A stretch of 64,000 bases of DNA from Candidatus Avimuribaculum pullicola (GTDB lineage: Bacteria; Bacteroidota; Bacteroidia; Bacteroidales; Muribaculaceae): contig DVKC01000018.1 in the NCBI GenBank assembly GCA_018716295.1, forward strand, positions 62,001 to 126,000. The letters run 5' to 3'. Within the stretch, counting starts at the first letter, position 1; every line of letters begins with the position of its first letter. Under the pieces are notes generated by a model that was given only the letters and a program-made list of their open reading frames with translations, was not told the origin of the DNA and searched no databases. Below, one piece after another: positions 1 through 8,934 of the stretch. The position numbers and the translations under genes were made by a program.

Positions 1-47
1 CGTATGCCGACGATGATGCCGACTCTGGCGACAATAATAGGCGTTAA
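1..47 (+). CDS. C-terminal tail of a protein, probably FtsA (partial)
   Basis: Reading from base 3, the frame encodes an acidic tail (YADDDADSGDNNRR) ending at TAA 45-47. The gene's body lies outside the window. In Bacteroidetes ftsA lies directly upstream of ftsZ, and FtsA proteins can carry charged C-terminal tails, so FtsA is the natural guess. With 14 residues the identity rests on position, not on homology. Confidence 0.45.
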   Translation, partial: YADDDADSGDNNRR

Positions 48-121
48 GGCGTTCTTAATGCCAATATTCCACCTATTTACTTGATATTATTTTTTTAGAA
101 ACATTATAAAAAGCATCAATT

Positions 122-1432
122 ATGTTTGACGATTCTGCAATATTAGATAAAGAACCCGATTTTTCGGAAGAAGCCGAGAGCAAGCCTGCCCGCATCAAAA
201 TTATCGGTGTCGGTGGTGGCGGTAATAACGCGGTGAACAACATGTACAGGCAAAAGATTGACGGCGTGTCGTTTGTCGTGTTGAACACCGATAGCCAAGC
301 GTTGAAAAATTCGCCAGTGCCTAACAAGTTGCTTATCGGCCCCGAAACCGCGCATGGTATGGGGGCTGGTAATAAGCCCGACGTGGCCTGTGCCGCTGCC
401 GAGGAGAGCAGCAATGAGATTGCCGGGCTTTTCGACTCACATACCGAGATGGTGTTCATCACTGCCGGTATGGGTGGCGGTACTGGTACTGGTGCTGCAC
501 CAGTAGTAGCCCGCATTGCCAAGGAGAAAGGCGTGTTGACAGTGGGTATTGTCACTATCCCATTCCTTTTTGAAGGCGAACGCAAGATATTAAAAGCCCT
601 GAAAGGTGCCGAGAAAATGAAGCAACATGTCGATGCGCTGATGATTATCAACAACGAGCGACTTACCGAGATATACGAGGACTTGACATTTGTCAATGCC
701 ATGTGCAAGGCCGACGACACGCTCACGACAGCTGCTCGCAGCATCTCGGAAATGATTACGGTAGATGGCTATATCAACATAGATATGCGAGATGTCGATA
801 CCACGTTGCGCGATGGCGGCGTGGCAATCATCAGCACTGGATATGGTGAGGGCGAACACCGTGTAACCAAGGCCATTGCCGATGCATTGCGCTCGCCGTT
901 GTTGAAAAATCGCGACGTATATAAGGCAACGCGCATATTGCTGAATTTCTATTTCTCTCCCGATGAAACCAACAACGCATTCTCTATGAGCGAATTGAAC
1001 GAGGTGAACCAGTTTATGGCAAACTTCGACAGTTCGGTGGACGTGATTTGGGGTGCTGCTTTTGATAGCTCACTTGGAGAAACGATGAAAGTTTCGATAC
1101 TTGCTGCCGGATTTGAAACAGACATCAAAGATGATGTGGGTGGCAATGTGAATCCGGTACAGATTAAAGTTGACACTGATGAGGAAAAAGAGCGCGAGAG
1201 GGAAGAAATGATAAGAATATATGGCGGCGATAGGCTCGCGCAACCGTCGAAGAACAAGTTTAGGGTGTTGTTGCGCGAGGAAATGGACGATGACGATGCT
1301 ATTGAGGCAATTTCCAAGCCGACATTCAAGCGCGATCCAAAGTCGATTTACACGCCTACGCTTGGCGAGGCTCCGAGGCCTGTAAAAAACGACAGTGATG
1401 CAAATGCCGGCAAGCGTATAACGTTCGGGTAA
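122..1432 (+). CDS. ftsZ: Cell division GTPase FtsZ
   Basis: This is the tubulin-like GTPase that polymerises into the Z ring at mid-cell. The glycine-rich GVGGGGNNAVNNM stretch at about residues 29-41 and the tubulin signature GGGTGTG at residues 118-124 are both present, followed by the conserved NNERL region. At 436 residues it is longer than the E. coli protein; the extra length is a charged C-terminal linker typical of Bacteroidetes FtsZ. The ATG at 122 is used because the family core begins about 25 residues later. The gene sits behind a probable ftsA tail and before yqeY, with a hairpin at 1485-1524 closing the unit. Identification is secure. Confidence 0.97.
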   Translation: MFDDSAILDKEPDFSEEAESKPARIKIIGVGGGGNNAVNNMYRQKIDGVSFVVLNTDSQALKNSPVPNKLLIGPETAHGMGAGNKPDVACAAAEESSNEIAGLFDSHTEMVFITAGMGGGTGTGAAPVVARIAKEKGVLTVGIVTIPFLFEGERKILKALKGAEKMKQHVDALMIINNERLTEIYEDLTFVNAMCKADDTLTTAARSISEMITVDGYINIDMRDVDTTLRDGGVAIISTGYGEGEHRVTKAIADALRSPLLKNRDVYKATRILLNFYFSPDETNNAFSMSELNEVNQFMANFDSSVDVIWGAAFDSSLGETMKVSILAAGFETDIKDDVGGNVNPVQIKVDTDEEKEREREEMIRIYGGDRLAQPSKNKFRVLLREEMDDDDAIEAISKPTFKRDPKSIYTPTLGEAPRPVKNDSDANAGKRITFG

Positions 1433-1484
1433 CGATATTTTTATAGTCGAAACTGTATAAATAGCCGAATTTATAGTAATTTTG

Positions 1485-1524
1485 CGGTGCGACAACGGGT
1501 TTCATGTCCGTGTCGCACCGTTTT
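1485..1524 (+). terminator. Hairpin after ftsZ
   Basis: Perfect 10-bp arms CGGTGCGACA (1485-1494) and TGTCGCACCG (1511-1520) are followed by TTTTG. The likely role is intrinsic termination of ftsZ. A TAATTTTG box (1477-1484) that resembles the Bacteroidetes -7 element ends exactly where the hairpin begins, so it could instead lie in the leader of the next gene. Confidence 0.55.
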
Positions 1525-1555
1525 GTATAATGTATTATCATAATGGAGGTTTATC

Positions 1556-2005
1556 ATGAGTTTATTTGATACTGTAAACAACGACATCAAGAAAGCCATG
1601 CTTGCCCGCGACCATGTTCGTCTTGAGGCTTTGCGTGGAATAAAAAAAGAATTCTTGGAAGCAAAGACTGCCAAGGGTGCCGATGGGGAATTGAGCGACG
1701 AAACTGCCAACAAGATTCTTGCAAAGATGCTCAAGCAACGCCGCGAGAGCGCCGAGATATACAAGGGTCAGAACCGTGAGGACTTGGCCCAGAGTGAGCT
1801 GGCCGAAGCTGCCGTGATTGAGCAGTATCTCCCCAAGCCGCTCACCGATGACGAATTGGTGGCTGCCCTCAAGGAAATCATAGCCCGTGTGGGTGCTACC
1901 TCGCAGAAAGAAATGGGGAAAGTGATGGGTGTAGCATCGAAAGAGCTTGCAGGACGTGCCGACGGCAAGGCCATATCGGCCAAGGTGCGCGAATTGCTTG
2001 CTTGA
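1556..2005 (+). CDS. YqeY/GatB-like domain protein
   Basis: This 149-residue protein matches the YqeY family in length and pattern: an N-terminal helical segment with a conserved LEALRGIKKEF block, then a C-terminal QYLPKPL and MGKVMGVASKELAGRADGK block. The fold is the one found at the C-terminus of GatB, the amidotransferase that corrects Glu-tRNA(Gln), where it contacts tRNA. The role of the free-standing form is not settled. An AGGAGG-like purine stretch (GGAGG) lies a few bases upstream of the ATG. It is followed after 34 nt by serS, so the two are probably co-transcribed, which fits a tRNA-related role. Confidence 0.9.
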   Translation: MSLFDTVNNDIKKAMLARDHVRLEALRGIKKEFLEAKTAKGADGELSDETANKILAKMLKQRRESAEIYKGQNREDLAQSELAEAAVIEQYLPKPLTDDELVAALKEIIARVGATSQKEMGKVMGVASKELAGRADGKAISAKVRELLA

Positions 2006-2039
2006 TGTAACTTGGAAAATCTGAAATCTGTATAAAATA

Positions 2040-3311
2040 ATGTTGACATTAGCTTTAATCAAGGAGAATCCCGAGGAGGTTATAGCGCGTCTTGCCGTGA
2101 AGCATTTCGATGGACGCGAACCAATCATGAGGGTTATCGAGCTTGACAAGGAACGCCGTGAAGCGCAGACGTTGCGCGACAACCAGGCTGCCCAACTCAA
2201 TAAACTGGCTGCCGAAATCGGCGCATTGATGAAACAAGGGAAGCGTGACGAGGCCGAGGCGGTGAAAGCCACTGTGGCTCAATTGAAGGAGAACAACAAG
2301 GCAATAGACGAGAGGCTTAAAAATGCCGAGAATGAAATCACCGAGATATTGCTGTCGGTGCCTAATGTGCCATCTCCGATGGTGCCTGAGGGCAAGAATG
2401 CCGAGGACAATGTGGTGGAGAAGACTGGCGGCCCTATGCCCGACCTTCCAGCCGATGCCCTTCCTCACTGGGAGTTGGCCAAGAAATACAATATTATTGA
2501 CTTTGACCTTGGTGTGAAAATCACAGGTGCGGGCTTCCCCGTGTATATAGGCAAGGGTGCAAGGCTGCAACGCGCATTGATACAGTTCTTCCTTGATGAG
2601 GCTGGCAAGGCTGGTTATCTTGAGATTGAACCACCGTATGTAGTAAACGAGGCATCGGGTTATGGCACAGGACAATTGCCCGACAAGGAAGGGCAAATGT
2701 ACCATTGCAACCTTGATAATCTTTATCTTATCCCTACGGCCGAGGTGCCTGTCACCAATCTTTATCGTGATGTGATACTCGACCAAAAGGAACTGCCAAA
2801 GATGAATTGTGCTTATTCGGCTTGTTTCCGCCGCGAAGCTGGTTCGTATGGCAAGGACGTGCGTGGGCTTAATCGTCTGCACCAGTTCGACAAGGTTGAA
2901 ATTGTGCGCATCGAGAAACCCGAAAATTCTTATGCCGCACTGGAAATGATGAAAGACCATGTGCAAGGTTTGCTTGAGAAACTTGAATTGCCTTGGCACA
3001 TATTGCGTCTGTGTGGTGGTGATATGAGTTTCACGTCGGCTATCACATTCGACTTCGAGGTGTATTCGGCAGCTCAGAAGCGTTGGCTTGAAGTTAGTTC
3101 GGTATCGAACTTCGAGAGCTACCAGGCCAATCGCCTCAAGTGCCGCTACCGTGGCGACGACAAGAAGACGCACTTGTGCCACACGCTTAACGGCTCGGCA
3201 CTCGCCCTGCCGCGCATCATGGCAGCGTTGCTCGAAAACAACCAGTGTGCCGAGGGTATCCGCATTCCGCAATGCCTGCAACGTTACACTGGCTTCGACA
3301 TCATCGACTGA
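2040..3311 (+). CDS. serS: Seryl-tRNA synthetase
   Basis: This class II aminoacyl-tRNA synthetase charges tRNA(Ser) and tRNA(Sec) with serine. Residues 1-100 form the long antiparallel coiled-coil arm, rich in Glu, Lys and Arg, that grips the tRNA variable arm. The catalytic core shows TAEVP at 233-237, motif 2 beginning CFRREAGSYG at about 262, and motif 3 with LNGSALALPR near the C-terminus. The 423-residue length is normal for the family. It lies 34 nt behind yqeY in the same orientation and is followed by a probable terminator. Identification is secure. Confidence 0.97.
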   Translation: MLTLALIKENPEEVIARLAVKHFDGREPIMRVIELDKERREAQTLRDNQAAQLNKLAAEIGALMKQGKRDEAEAVKATVAQLKENNKAIDERLKNAENEITEILLSVPNVPSPMVPEGKNAEDNVVEKTGGPMPDLPADALPHWELAKKYNIIDFDLGVKITGAGFPVYIGKGARLQRALIQFFLDEAGKAGYLEIEPPYVVNEASGYGTGQLPDKEGQMYHCNLDNLYLIPTAEVPVTNLYRDVILDQKELPKMNCAYSACFRREAGSYGKDVRGLNRLHQFDKVEIVRIEKPENSYAALEMMKDHVQGLLEKLELPWHILRLCGGDMSFTSAITFDFEVYSAAQKRWLEVSSVSNFESYQANRLKCRYRGDDKKTHLCHTLNGSALALPRIMAALLENNQCAEGIRIPQCLQRYTGFDIID

Positions 3312-3346
3312 TTTAGAGCAGTTTTTAGTAGTTATATACTCACAAG

Positions 3347-3380
3347 TGGGGCTGTCGCGATTTCCGTGGCAGTCCCATTT
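3347..3380 (+). terminator. Probable terminator after serS
   Basis: An 8-bp stem, TGGGGCTG (3347-3354) with CAGTCCCA (3370-3377, one G-T pair), encloses a 15-nt loop and is followed by a short T stretch. It separates serS from bcp. The T run is weak, so confidence is moderate. Confidence 0.45.
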
Positions 3381-3548
3381 GGTGTATTATTGCATTGTGG
3401 TAAATGTTGGGTGTTTTGTTGTAATTTTGCTTTTGTGGGCAGTATTCTTGCCCATGCAGGTGGTAACTTTGCAAAAGAAAATATTGGTAGAGCTTTGTGT
3501 TGCCGATGTTTTGCATTATCTTTACACAAACGATAAATAAGATTATAT

Positions 3549-4001
3549 ATGGAAATAGGTGATAAGATACCCGATGTACTTGGACTTGATGCCGAAGGCA
3601 ATGAAATAAAGGCTTCAGACTTTGCCGGCAAGAAGCTTGTGATATATTTTTATCCCAAGGATAATACTCCTGGTTGTACAGCCGAGGCTTGCAGCTTGGC
3701 TGCCGGCTATGGCGAATTGCTGGCTGCTGGCTACGCGATTGTGGGTGTCAGCAAGGATACTGCCGCATCACATAAAAAGTTTGCCGAGAAGCATTCGTTG
3801 CCGTTCCCGCTTATTGCCGACACCGACCTTGTACTTAATCAGGCTTTCGGCGTATGGCAAAAGAAGAAAATGTGTGGACGAGAATGTATGGGCACTGTGC
3901 GAACTACATTCCTTATAGATGAAGAGGGACGAGTGGCCGACATTATTACCAAGGTGAAAACCAAGGATGCCGCCAACCAAATTCTTAACCTGAACAAATA
4001 A
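3549..4001 (+). CDS. bcp: Thioredoxin-dependent thiol peroxidase (Bcp/PrxQ-type peroxiredoxin)
   Basis: This cytosolic peroxiredoxin reduces hydrogen peroxide and organic hydroperoxides using thioredoxin. The signature [17 protein letters not shown] places the peroxidatic cysteine at residue 43 and the second cysteine at 48, the PrxQ arrangement. The total of 150 residues is the family's normal size, and there is no signal peptide. It lies only 14 nt before recA in the same direction, so read-through into recA is likely. An oxidative-stress link with DNA repair is possible but is inference. Confidence 0.95.
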   Translation: MEIGDKIPDVLGLDAEGNEIKASDFAGKKLVIYFYPKDNTPGCTAEACSLAAGYGELLAAGYAIVGVSKDTAASHKKFAEKHSLPFPLIADTDLVLNQAFGVWQKKKMCGRECMGTVRTTFLIDEEGRVADIITKVKTKDAANQILNLNK

Positions 4002-4015
4002 ATACACAATACAAT

Positions 4016-5113
4016 ATGGCAGAAAAGAAAACCAAGGATGCCGCTACCAATGCAGCTCCGTCGGAAGTTTCGCAAGGTGGCGGGCAGCAAGAAACGCTTA
4101 AGTTTGGGCGTGTACCGGTGCCTGAAGAAAAGTTGAAAGCATTGCAGGTGGCCATGGACAAGATTGACAAGTCGTTTGGTCGCGGTGCGATAATGAAACT
4201 TGGCGATGAGAAAATAGAAGATATTGCCGTGATACCTACTGGGTCGATAGGGCTTGACTATGCGTTGGGTGTGGGTGGTTATCCACGTGGGCGTATAATT
4301 GAAATCTTCGGGCCTGAGTCGTCGGGAAAGACCACATTGGCAATTCATGCCATTGCCGAAGCTCAGAAGCAAGGTGGAATTGCTGCCATAATCGACGCAG
4401 AACACGCTTTTGACCGTTTTTATGCCGAGAAGTTGGGCGTAGATGTAAATAACTTGTGGATATCTCAACCCGACAATGGTGAGCAAGCTCTTGAAATTGC
4501 CGAGCAGCTTATACGTTCGTCGGCAATCGACATAATCGTAATTGACTCGGTTGCTGCACTCACGCCGAAGAAAGAGATTGAAGATGACATGGGCGACAAT
4601 AAGGTGGGATTGCAAGCCCGCTTGATGTCGCAGGCATTGCGCAAGCTCACTTCTACTATTTCCAAGACTAACACGACTTGTATTTTCATCAACCAGTTGC
4701 GTGAGAAAATCGGTGTTATGTTTGGAAACCCCGAAACTACCACGGGCGGCAATGCACTCAAGTTTTATTCATCGGTTCGCTTGGACATACGCCGCACTGG
4801 GCAAGTGAAAGATGGTGAAAATGTACTTGGTAGCATGACTCGTGTGAAAGTTGTGAAAAACAAAGTGGCACCACCGTTCCGCAAGGCCGAGTTTGAAATA
4901 CTTTTTGGTGAAGGCATTTCGAAAACGGGCGAGATTATCGACCTCGGTGTGGAATATGGCATAATAAAGAAAGGTGGTGCATGGTTCTCGTATGGCGACA
5001 CAAAACTTGGTCAAGGCCGCGATGCCGCCAAGCGTACCATTGCCGACAATCCTGAACTTGCCGAGGAACTCGAAAGCAAGATAATGGAGGCAATGAAGGC
5101 TGCCAAGCAATAA
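4016..5113 (+). CDS. recA: Recombinase RecA
   Basis: This ATP-dependent strand-exchange protein for homologous recombination is also the co-protease of the SOS response. Walker [10 protein letters not shown] is at residues 99-107, the Walker B strand [10 protein letters not shown] lies in the 170s, and the loop region [17 protein letters not shown] is intact. An N-terminal extension of about 38 residues rich in Lys, Ala and Gln precedes the usual RecA start. The gene follows bcp by 14 nt and ends in a strong hairpin. Identification is secure. Confidence 0.98.
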   Translation: MAEKKTKDAATNAAPSEVSQGGGQQETLKFGRVPVPEEKLKALQVAMDKIDKSFGRGAIMKLGDEKIEDIAVIPTGSIGLDYALGVGGYPRGRIIEIFGPESSGKTTLAIHAIAEAQKQGGIAAIIDAEHAFDRFYAEKLGVDVNNLWISQPDNGEQALEIAEQLIRSSAIDIIVIDSVAALTPKKEIEDDMGDNKVGLQARLMSQALRKLTSTISKTNTTCIFINQLREKIGVMFGNPETTTGGNALKFYSSVRLDIRRTGQVKDGENVLGSMTRVKVVKNKVAPPFRKAEFEILFGEGISKTGEIIDLGVEYGIIKKGGAWFSYGDTKLGQGRDAAKRTIADNPELAEELESKIMEAMKAAKQ

Positions 5114-5150
5114 TAAAGAAACATACAACTTTACTATACGTTAGTAGCAT

Positions 5151-5204
5151 AACAGCACTGGAACAATTGTACGGTTTAAAAAGTACAAGTTTTCCAGTGC
5201 TGTT
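5151..5204 (+). terminator. Terminator hairpin after recA
   Basis: Perfect 13-bp arms AACAGCACTGGAA (5151-5163) and TTCCAGTGCTGTT (5192-5204) carry an inner TTGTAC/GTACAA stem. The following sequence is AT-rich but lacks a clean T run. It closes the recA unit. The remainder of 5205-5344 shows no gene. Confidence 0.65.
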
Positions 5205-5344
5205 GTATTATATTTCTTGCTTGCTTGATTGCTGCGGCGATATAATATGCTGAATACCATACTAATAGTTATAAAAGTGAGAATGTGTAAAAGCAAAGAA
5301 TTGTTTAAAATATGTGAAAAATTGGCTGCTTTTGTGCATTGAGG

Positions 5345-5376
5345 TTTGTATTCATGCGGTAGATTGGATATATTTG
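5345..5376 (+). promoter_or_regulatory. Promoter of the AraC-type regulator
   Basis: TTTG (5345-5348), a 20-nt spacer and TATATTTG (5369-5376) match the Bacteroidetes sigma-ABfr consensus exactly. Transcription would begin about 60 nt before the preferred start codon of the regulator at 5447. Confidence 0.7.
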
Positions 5377-5446
5377 TAGATATAATACCCCCTTTAGATA
5401 GGGCTACATGAATAATTTGACCTTTTACCATTTAACATTTACCTTA

Positions 5447-6322
5447 ATGAGCAAAGTCATAACTGAAATAACACCATTGTCCAATGAAGACTGTTTCTAT
5501 CTTGTTGACAGATATAAGGACAGTTTCACTTATCCATTGCATAAACATAATGAAATCGAACTCAATTTTGTGCAAAAGTGTATCGGGGCTCGTCGCATAG
5601 TGGGCGATTCGATTGAAACACTTGGCGAGTATGACTTGGCATTGATAGGCAGCGGACTTGAGCATGTGTGGGAGCAAGCCGAATGCACCAGTAGTAACAT
5701 AAGAGAAGTGACGTTGCAATTTTTACCCGAGTTGTTTGGTGAAAATTTCCTTAACAAACGGCAGTTGAAAAGTGTCCATACCATGCTCGACATGGCGCAA
5801 TATGGTATTGCATTTGAAATGCCTGCAATCATGAAAGTGTATGGAATGCTCGATGAGATTACACACATGCAATCGGGATTTTACAGGGTTATAAAAATCT
5901 TGACTATATTGTATGAATTGTCTATCGACAGTAATTTCCACCAATTGTCGAGCAGTTCGTTTTCACACATAAAGGTCAGTGCCGACAGCCGCAGGGTGCA
6001 AAAGGTCGAGGAATATATCAATGACAATTACGGTGCCGATATACGTTTGCAGACGCTTGCCGACATCGTGGGTATGACACCGACGGCATTCAGCCGTTTC
6101 TTCAAGTTGCGCACAGGTAAGACTATATCGGATTATATCATAGATATTCGTTTAGGCATAGCGTCACGCCGGCTTGTCGATACTACTATGTCGATAGCTG
6201 AAGTTTGTTATGATTGCGGTTTCAACAATGTGTCGAATTTCAATCGCATCTTTAAGCGCAAGAAAGGCGTGTCACCGAAACTTTTCAGGGAGAATTACCG
6301 CAAACACAAGGTGATAATTTGA
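5447..6322 (+). CDS. AraC-family transcriptional regulator of the mannan locus
   Basis: The N-terminal half resembles a cupin-like sensing domain (HKHNEIELNF, then LGEYDLALIGSGLEHVW). The C-terminal 100 residues form the double helix-turn-helix DNA-binding domain, with LADIVGMTPTAFSRFFKLRTG and the diagnostic IAEVCYDCGFNNVSNFNRIFKRKKGVSP block. The ATG at 5447 (MSKVITE) is preferred; an in-frame ATG at 5408 would add 13 residues of poor composition. It lies directly upstream of the mannan genes in the same direction, so it probably activates them. AraC-type control is less usual than hybrid two-component control for such loci. The sugar it senses is unknown. Confidence 0.9.
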   Translation: MSKVITEITPLSNEDCFYLVDRYKDSFTYPLHKHNEIELNFVQKCIGARRIVGDSIETLGEYDLALIGSGLEHVWEQAECTSSNIREVTLQFLPELFGENFLNKRQLKSVHTMLDMAQYGIAFEMPAIMKVYGMLDEITHMQSGFYRVIKILTILYELSIDSNFHQLSSSSFSHIKVSADSRRVQKVEEYINDNYGADIRLQTLADIVGMTPTAFSRFFKLRTGKTISDYIIDIRLGIASRRLVDTTMSIAEVCYDCGFNNVSNFNRIFKRKKGVSPKLFRENYRKHKVII

Positions 6323-6327
6323 TACTA

Positions 6328-6377
6328 TTTTGTCAGAGTTTGGCATTATTGTGTCGTTTTGAATGTTGTGTCATTGG
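6328..6377 (+). promoter_or_regulatory. Candidate regulator half-sites upstream of the first GH5
   Basis: Three related elements occur in 50 bp: TTTTGTCAG (6328-6336), ATTGTGTCGTTTTGA (6348-6362) and TTGTGTCATTGG (6366-6377). Their TGTC cores are 17-21 nt apart, about two helical turns. The same element forms a perfect palindrome upstream of susC (12789-12809). Direct-repeat half-sites overlapping the -33 region are the usual AraC activator layout. The link to this regulator is inference. Confidence 0.4.
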
Positions 6378-6392
6378 CAAAATATATTTTTG
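6358..6392 (+). promoter_or_regulatory. Probable promoter of the first GH5
   Basis: TTTG (6358-6361) and TATTTTTG (6385-6392) are separated by 23 nt, slightly longer than the usual 19-21. The start codon at 6429 lies about 30 nt beyond the expected transcription start. Confidence 0.45.
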
Positions 6393-6428
6393 TATAGGAT
6401 TTTTCATAACCCCAAAATTATTTTACCA

Positions 6429-7427
6429 ATGAAAAGAATATTTCAACTTTGTGCCATAGTGACACTATTTGGCATGATTTCATGCTCATCGCAAAGCAAC
6501 GGCGAGCAAGTTACTGAACAGAAAGAACCTACACCAGTCGAGAGGCATGGCGCATTGTCGGTGCAAGGACGGTATATGGTCGATAGCAATGGCGAACGTG
6601 TGCAATTGCGTGGCGTGAGCTTCGGGTGGCACAATTGGTGGCATCGTTATTTCAATGAAGCTGCCGTGACCAAGATGGCCAAGGAGTGGCGAGCTACAGT
6701 TGTGCGTTGTTCCATAGGTCTTAATCTCGATGATAATTGCTATGACAAAAATCCCCAGTTGGCCTATGCCACTGTTGACAGCATGGTGAATGCAGCTGTG
6801 AAAAATGGCATATATGTCATTGTCGATTTTCATAGCCATGAGAATAATCTGCCATTGGCAAAGGAATTTTTCGGCGTGGTTTCCAAGAAATATGGCAATA
6901 TCCCCAATATCATATATGAAATATGGAATGAGCCACTTGAAGTGGAATGGGCCGAAACCAAGGCTTACTCTGAAGAGTTGATACCTGTCATACGCGAGAA
7001 CGCTCCCGATGCCATCGTGATAGTACCGACACCGCGCTGGGATCAAGATGTTGACAAGGCTGCCGATGACCCCATCACCAAATTCGACAATATCGTGTAT
7101 TCGCTCCATTATTATGCTGCCACGCATCAGGATTACAATCGCGACAAAGCCTTGTATGCTATAAACAAGGGGTTGCCTTTGTTCTTCTCTGAAACTGGAG
7201 GAATGGTGCATACTGGCGATGGTGTGCTCGACATGGATTCGTGGGACAAGTGGCTTGCCATAGCCAAGGAAAATTCTATCAGTTGGATTGCTTGGTCGGT
7301 TTCCGACAAGGTTGAAACATGTTCAATGCTGCAGCCTGGCACTCCTGCCGATGGTAGCCAGTGGACCGAGGAAAATATTAAGCCTTGGGGTGTGCTTGTA
7401 CGCCACTATCTACAGACCGAACGTTAA
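6429..7427 (+). CDS. GH5 endo-beta-glucanase/mannanase lipoprotein
   Basis: This is a retaining glycoside hydrolase of family 5. The ATG at 6429 gives a lipoprotein signal peptide with lipobox FGMISC (Cys19). The catalytic domain spans about residues 40-330. The acid/base Glu168 is in the IWNEPL motif and the nucleophile Glu255 in LFFSETGG; the conserved His in YSLHYY is present. The RGVSFGWHNWW block resembles bacterial GH5 cellulases, so beta-1,4-glucan or glucomannan backbones are plausible. Residues after the lipobox Cys are not acidic (SSQSNG), which predicts a periplasmic rather than surface location. It is followed after 15 nt by the esterase gene. Confidence 0.85.
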   Translation: MKRIFQLCAIVTLFGMISCSSQSNGEQVTEQKEPTPVERHGALSVQGRYMVDSNGERVQLRGVSFGWHNWWHRYFNEAAVTKMAKEWRATVVRCSIGLNLDDNCYDKNPQLAYATVDSMVNAAVKNGIYVIVDFHSHENNLPLAKEFFGVVSKKYGNIPNIIYEIWNEPLEVEWAETKAYSEELIPVIRENAPDAIVIVPTPRWDQDVDKAADDPITKFDNIVYSLHYYAATHQDYNRDKALYAINKGLPLFFSETGGMVHTGDGVLDMDSWDKWLAIAKENSISWIAWSVSDKVETCSMLQPGTPADGSQWTEENIKPWGVLVRHYLQTER

Positions 7428-7442
7428 AATGATAATTGTGAT

Positions 7443-8861
7443 ATGAAAGCATTGAACTATTTACTGGCAATTGCCATGGTTGGCGGCGCAAGCGTGGCAA
7501 GTGCCGTTACGTTGCCCGACATAATAGGCGACAACATGGTGCTACAGCAAAGTTGTGAAGCAAAACTATGGGGGTGGAGTGCTGCCGATGTGGTGAAAGT
7601 GACAGTTTCATGGAGCGGCATTACGTATGAAGCTGCCACAGACGATGAAGGCCGGTGGAATGTGGCTGTCGCAACTCCTGCGGCTTCGTATGACACTTAT
7701 TCGATAAAATTTGAAGATGGGCGTGCCGATAAAACAATTAATGGCGTATTGGCGGGCGAAGTGTGGTTCTGCTCGGGACAATCCAACATGGAAATGCCAC
7801 TTAACGGTTTTTGGACACAACCTGTTGAAAATGGCAATCGCGACATAGCCTATTCGGGCAAGTATCGTGGCAAGATAAGGATGGCAACTATTGCTAAATC
7901 TGCCGCCTTGGCTCCTGCCGACAGCGTGGAAGGCAAGTGGAAAGAATGCGAGCCAGTGAATGCCCGTTGGTTCAGTGCCGTAGGGTATCATTTTGCGGTA
8001 GCACTCAATTCGCTGCTTGATGTGCCAGTCGGGATAATTAATTGCAGTTGGGGTGGCAGCCATGTCGAAGGTTGGCTGCCTCGTGAAGAACTTGTGAAGT
8101 ATTCCGATGTCGATTTGTCGCAAGCTGGCGATGCCGATGTGCGTCAGTGGGATCAACCCATGATAATGTATAATGGAATGTTGTATCCACTTATTGGCTA
8201 CACGGTGAAAGGGTTTTTATGGAATCAAGGTGAGAGCAACATAAACCAGCATGATACTTATCCGCAAAGGCTCGCCCACATGGTGCAATTGTGGCGTGAA
8301 AAGTGGGGGCTGGGCGATGTGCCGTTTTATTGTGTTGAAGTGCCTCCATATTCGTATGGTGATGTTGACGGCATCAATGGTGCTTTGCTGCGTGAGGCGC
8401 AGCATAAGGCTGCCGAGTTGATTCCTAACGGTGGAATAGTGTGCACAAGCGATTTGTCAAAGCCATACGAGGCCGAAGATATACATGCAAGTATGAAACA
8501 GCCGATAGGTGAGCGGCTTGCGTTCATGGCCGCTGTGCGCGACTATGGAATAGAGGGAATTGTATGCGATAGCCCCACGTTGAAGAGCGTCGAGGTGGAT
8601 GGCAACAGTGCACTGTTGCATTTCGACAATGCCGAAGGAGGCTTTACCCCAAACCGCAATTTGCAAGGTTTTGAGGTTGCCGGTGATGACGGCGTGTTTT
8701 ACCAGGCTACTGCCACGGCGGTTGAGCGCGACATTCGTGTGGAATGCGACAAAGTGGGTGAGATAGTGGAAGTGCGCTATTGTTTCCACAATTGGATGCC
8801 TGGGAAAGTGCATAGCACCGACGGGCTTCCGCTTGTCCCTTTCCGCTATAAAGTTAAATGA
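7443..8861 (+). CDS. SASA-family (sialate O-acetylesterase-like) acetylesterase
   Basis: This secreted SGNH-fold esterase has a signal peptide at about residues 1-21 (cleavage after SVASA). The nucleophile Ser114 is in FCSGQSNMEMP, and later SGNH blocks CSWGGSHVEGW, NQGESNI and a C-terminal DIHAS (Asp-His dyad) are all present. The family is annotated as 9-O-acetylesterase, but members in hemicellulose loci remove acetyl groups from plant glycans. Because it sits between mannan-active GH5 genes, acetylated mannan is the likely substrate (inference). It is probably periplasmic. It ends against a convergent Rpn-family gene, with a shared hairpin between them. Confidence 0.85.
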   Translation: MKALNYLLAIAMVGGASVASAVTLPDIIGDNMVLQQSCEAKLWGWSAADVVKVTVSWSGITYEAATDDEGRWNVAVATPAASYDTYSIKFEDGRADKTINGVLAGEVWFCSGQSNMEMPLNGFWTQPVENGNRDIAYSGKYRGKIRMATIAKSAALAPADSVEGKWKECEPVNARWFSAVGYHFAVALNSLLDVPVGIINCSWGGSHVEGWLPREELVKYSDVDLSQAGDADVRQWDQPMIMYNGMLYPLIGYTVKGFLWNQGESNINQHDTYPQRLAHMVQLWREKWGLGDVPFYCVEVPPYSYGDVDGINGALLREAQHKAAELIPNGGIVCTSDLSKPYEAEDIHASMKQPIGERLAFMAAVRDYGIEGIVCDSPTLKSVEVDGNSALLHFDNAEGGFTPNRNLQGFEVAGDDGVFYQATATAVERDIRVECDKVGEIVEVRYCFHNWMPGKVHSTDGLPLVPFRYKVK

Positions 8862-8898
8862 GGTAAGAGTTTTTTTACTGCTTTTAAATGTAGAGTGG

Positions 8899-8926
8899 GG
8901 GATATGTATGATAAATGGCATATCCC
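8899..8926. terminator. Bidirectional hairpin between convergent genes
   Basis: GGGATATG (8899-8906) pairs with CATATCCC (8919-8926), and flanking GTAG and CTAC bases extend the stem imperfectly. It lies in the 73-nt gap between the esterase and the opposite-strand nuclease gene. Confidence 0.45.
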
Positions 8927-8934
8927 TCACTACT

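Noticed and set aside
3464-3471. TAACTTTG as the bcp promoter
   Set aside because: The nearest TTTG is 28 nt upstream, outside the usual spacing; not enough to call.
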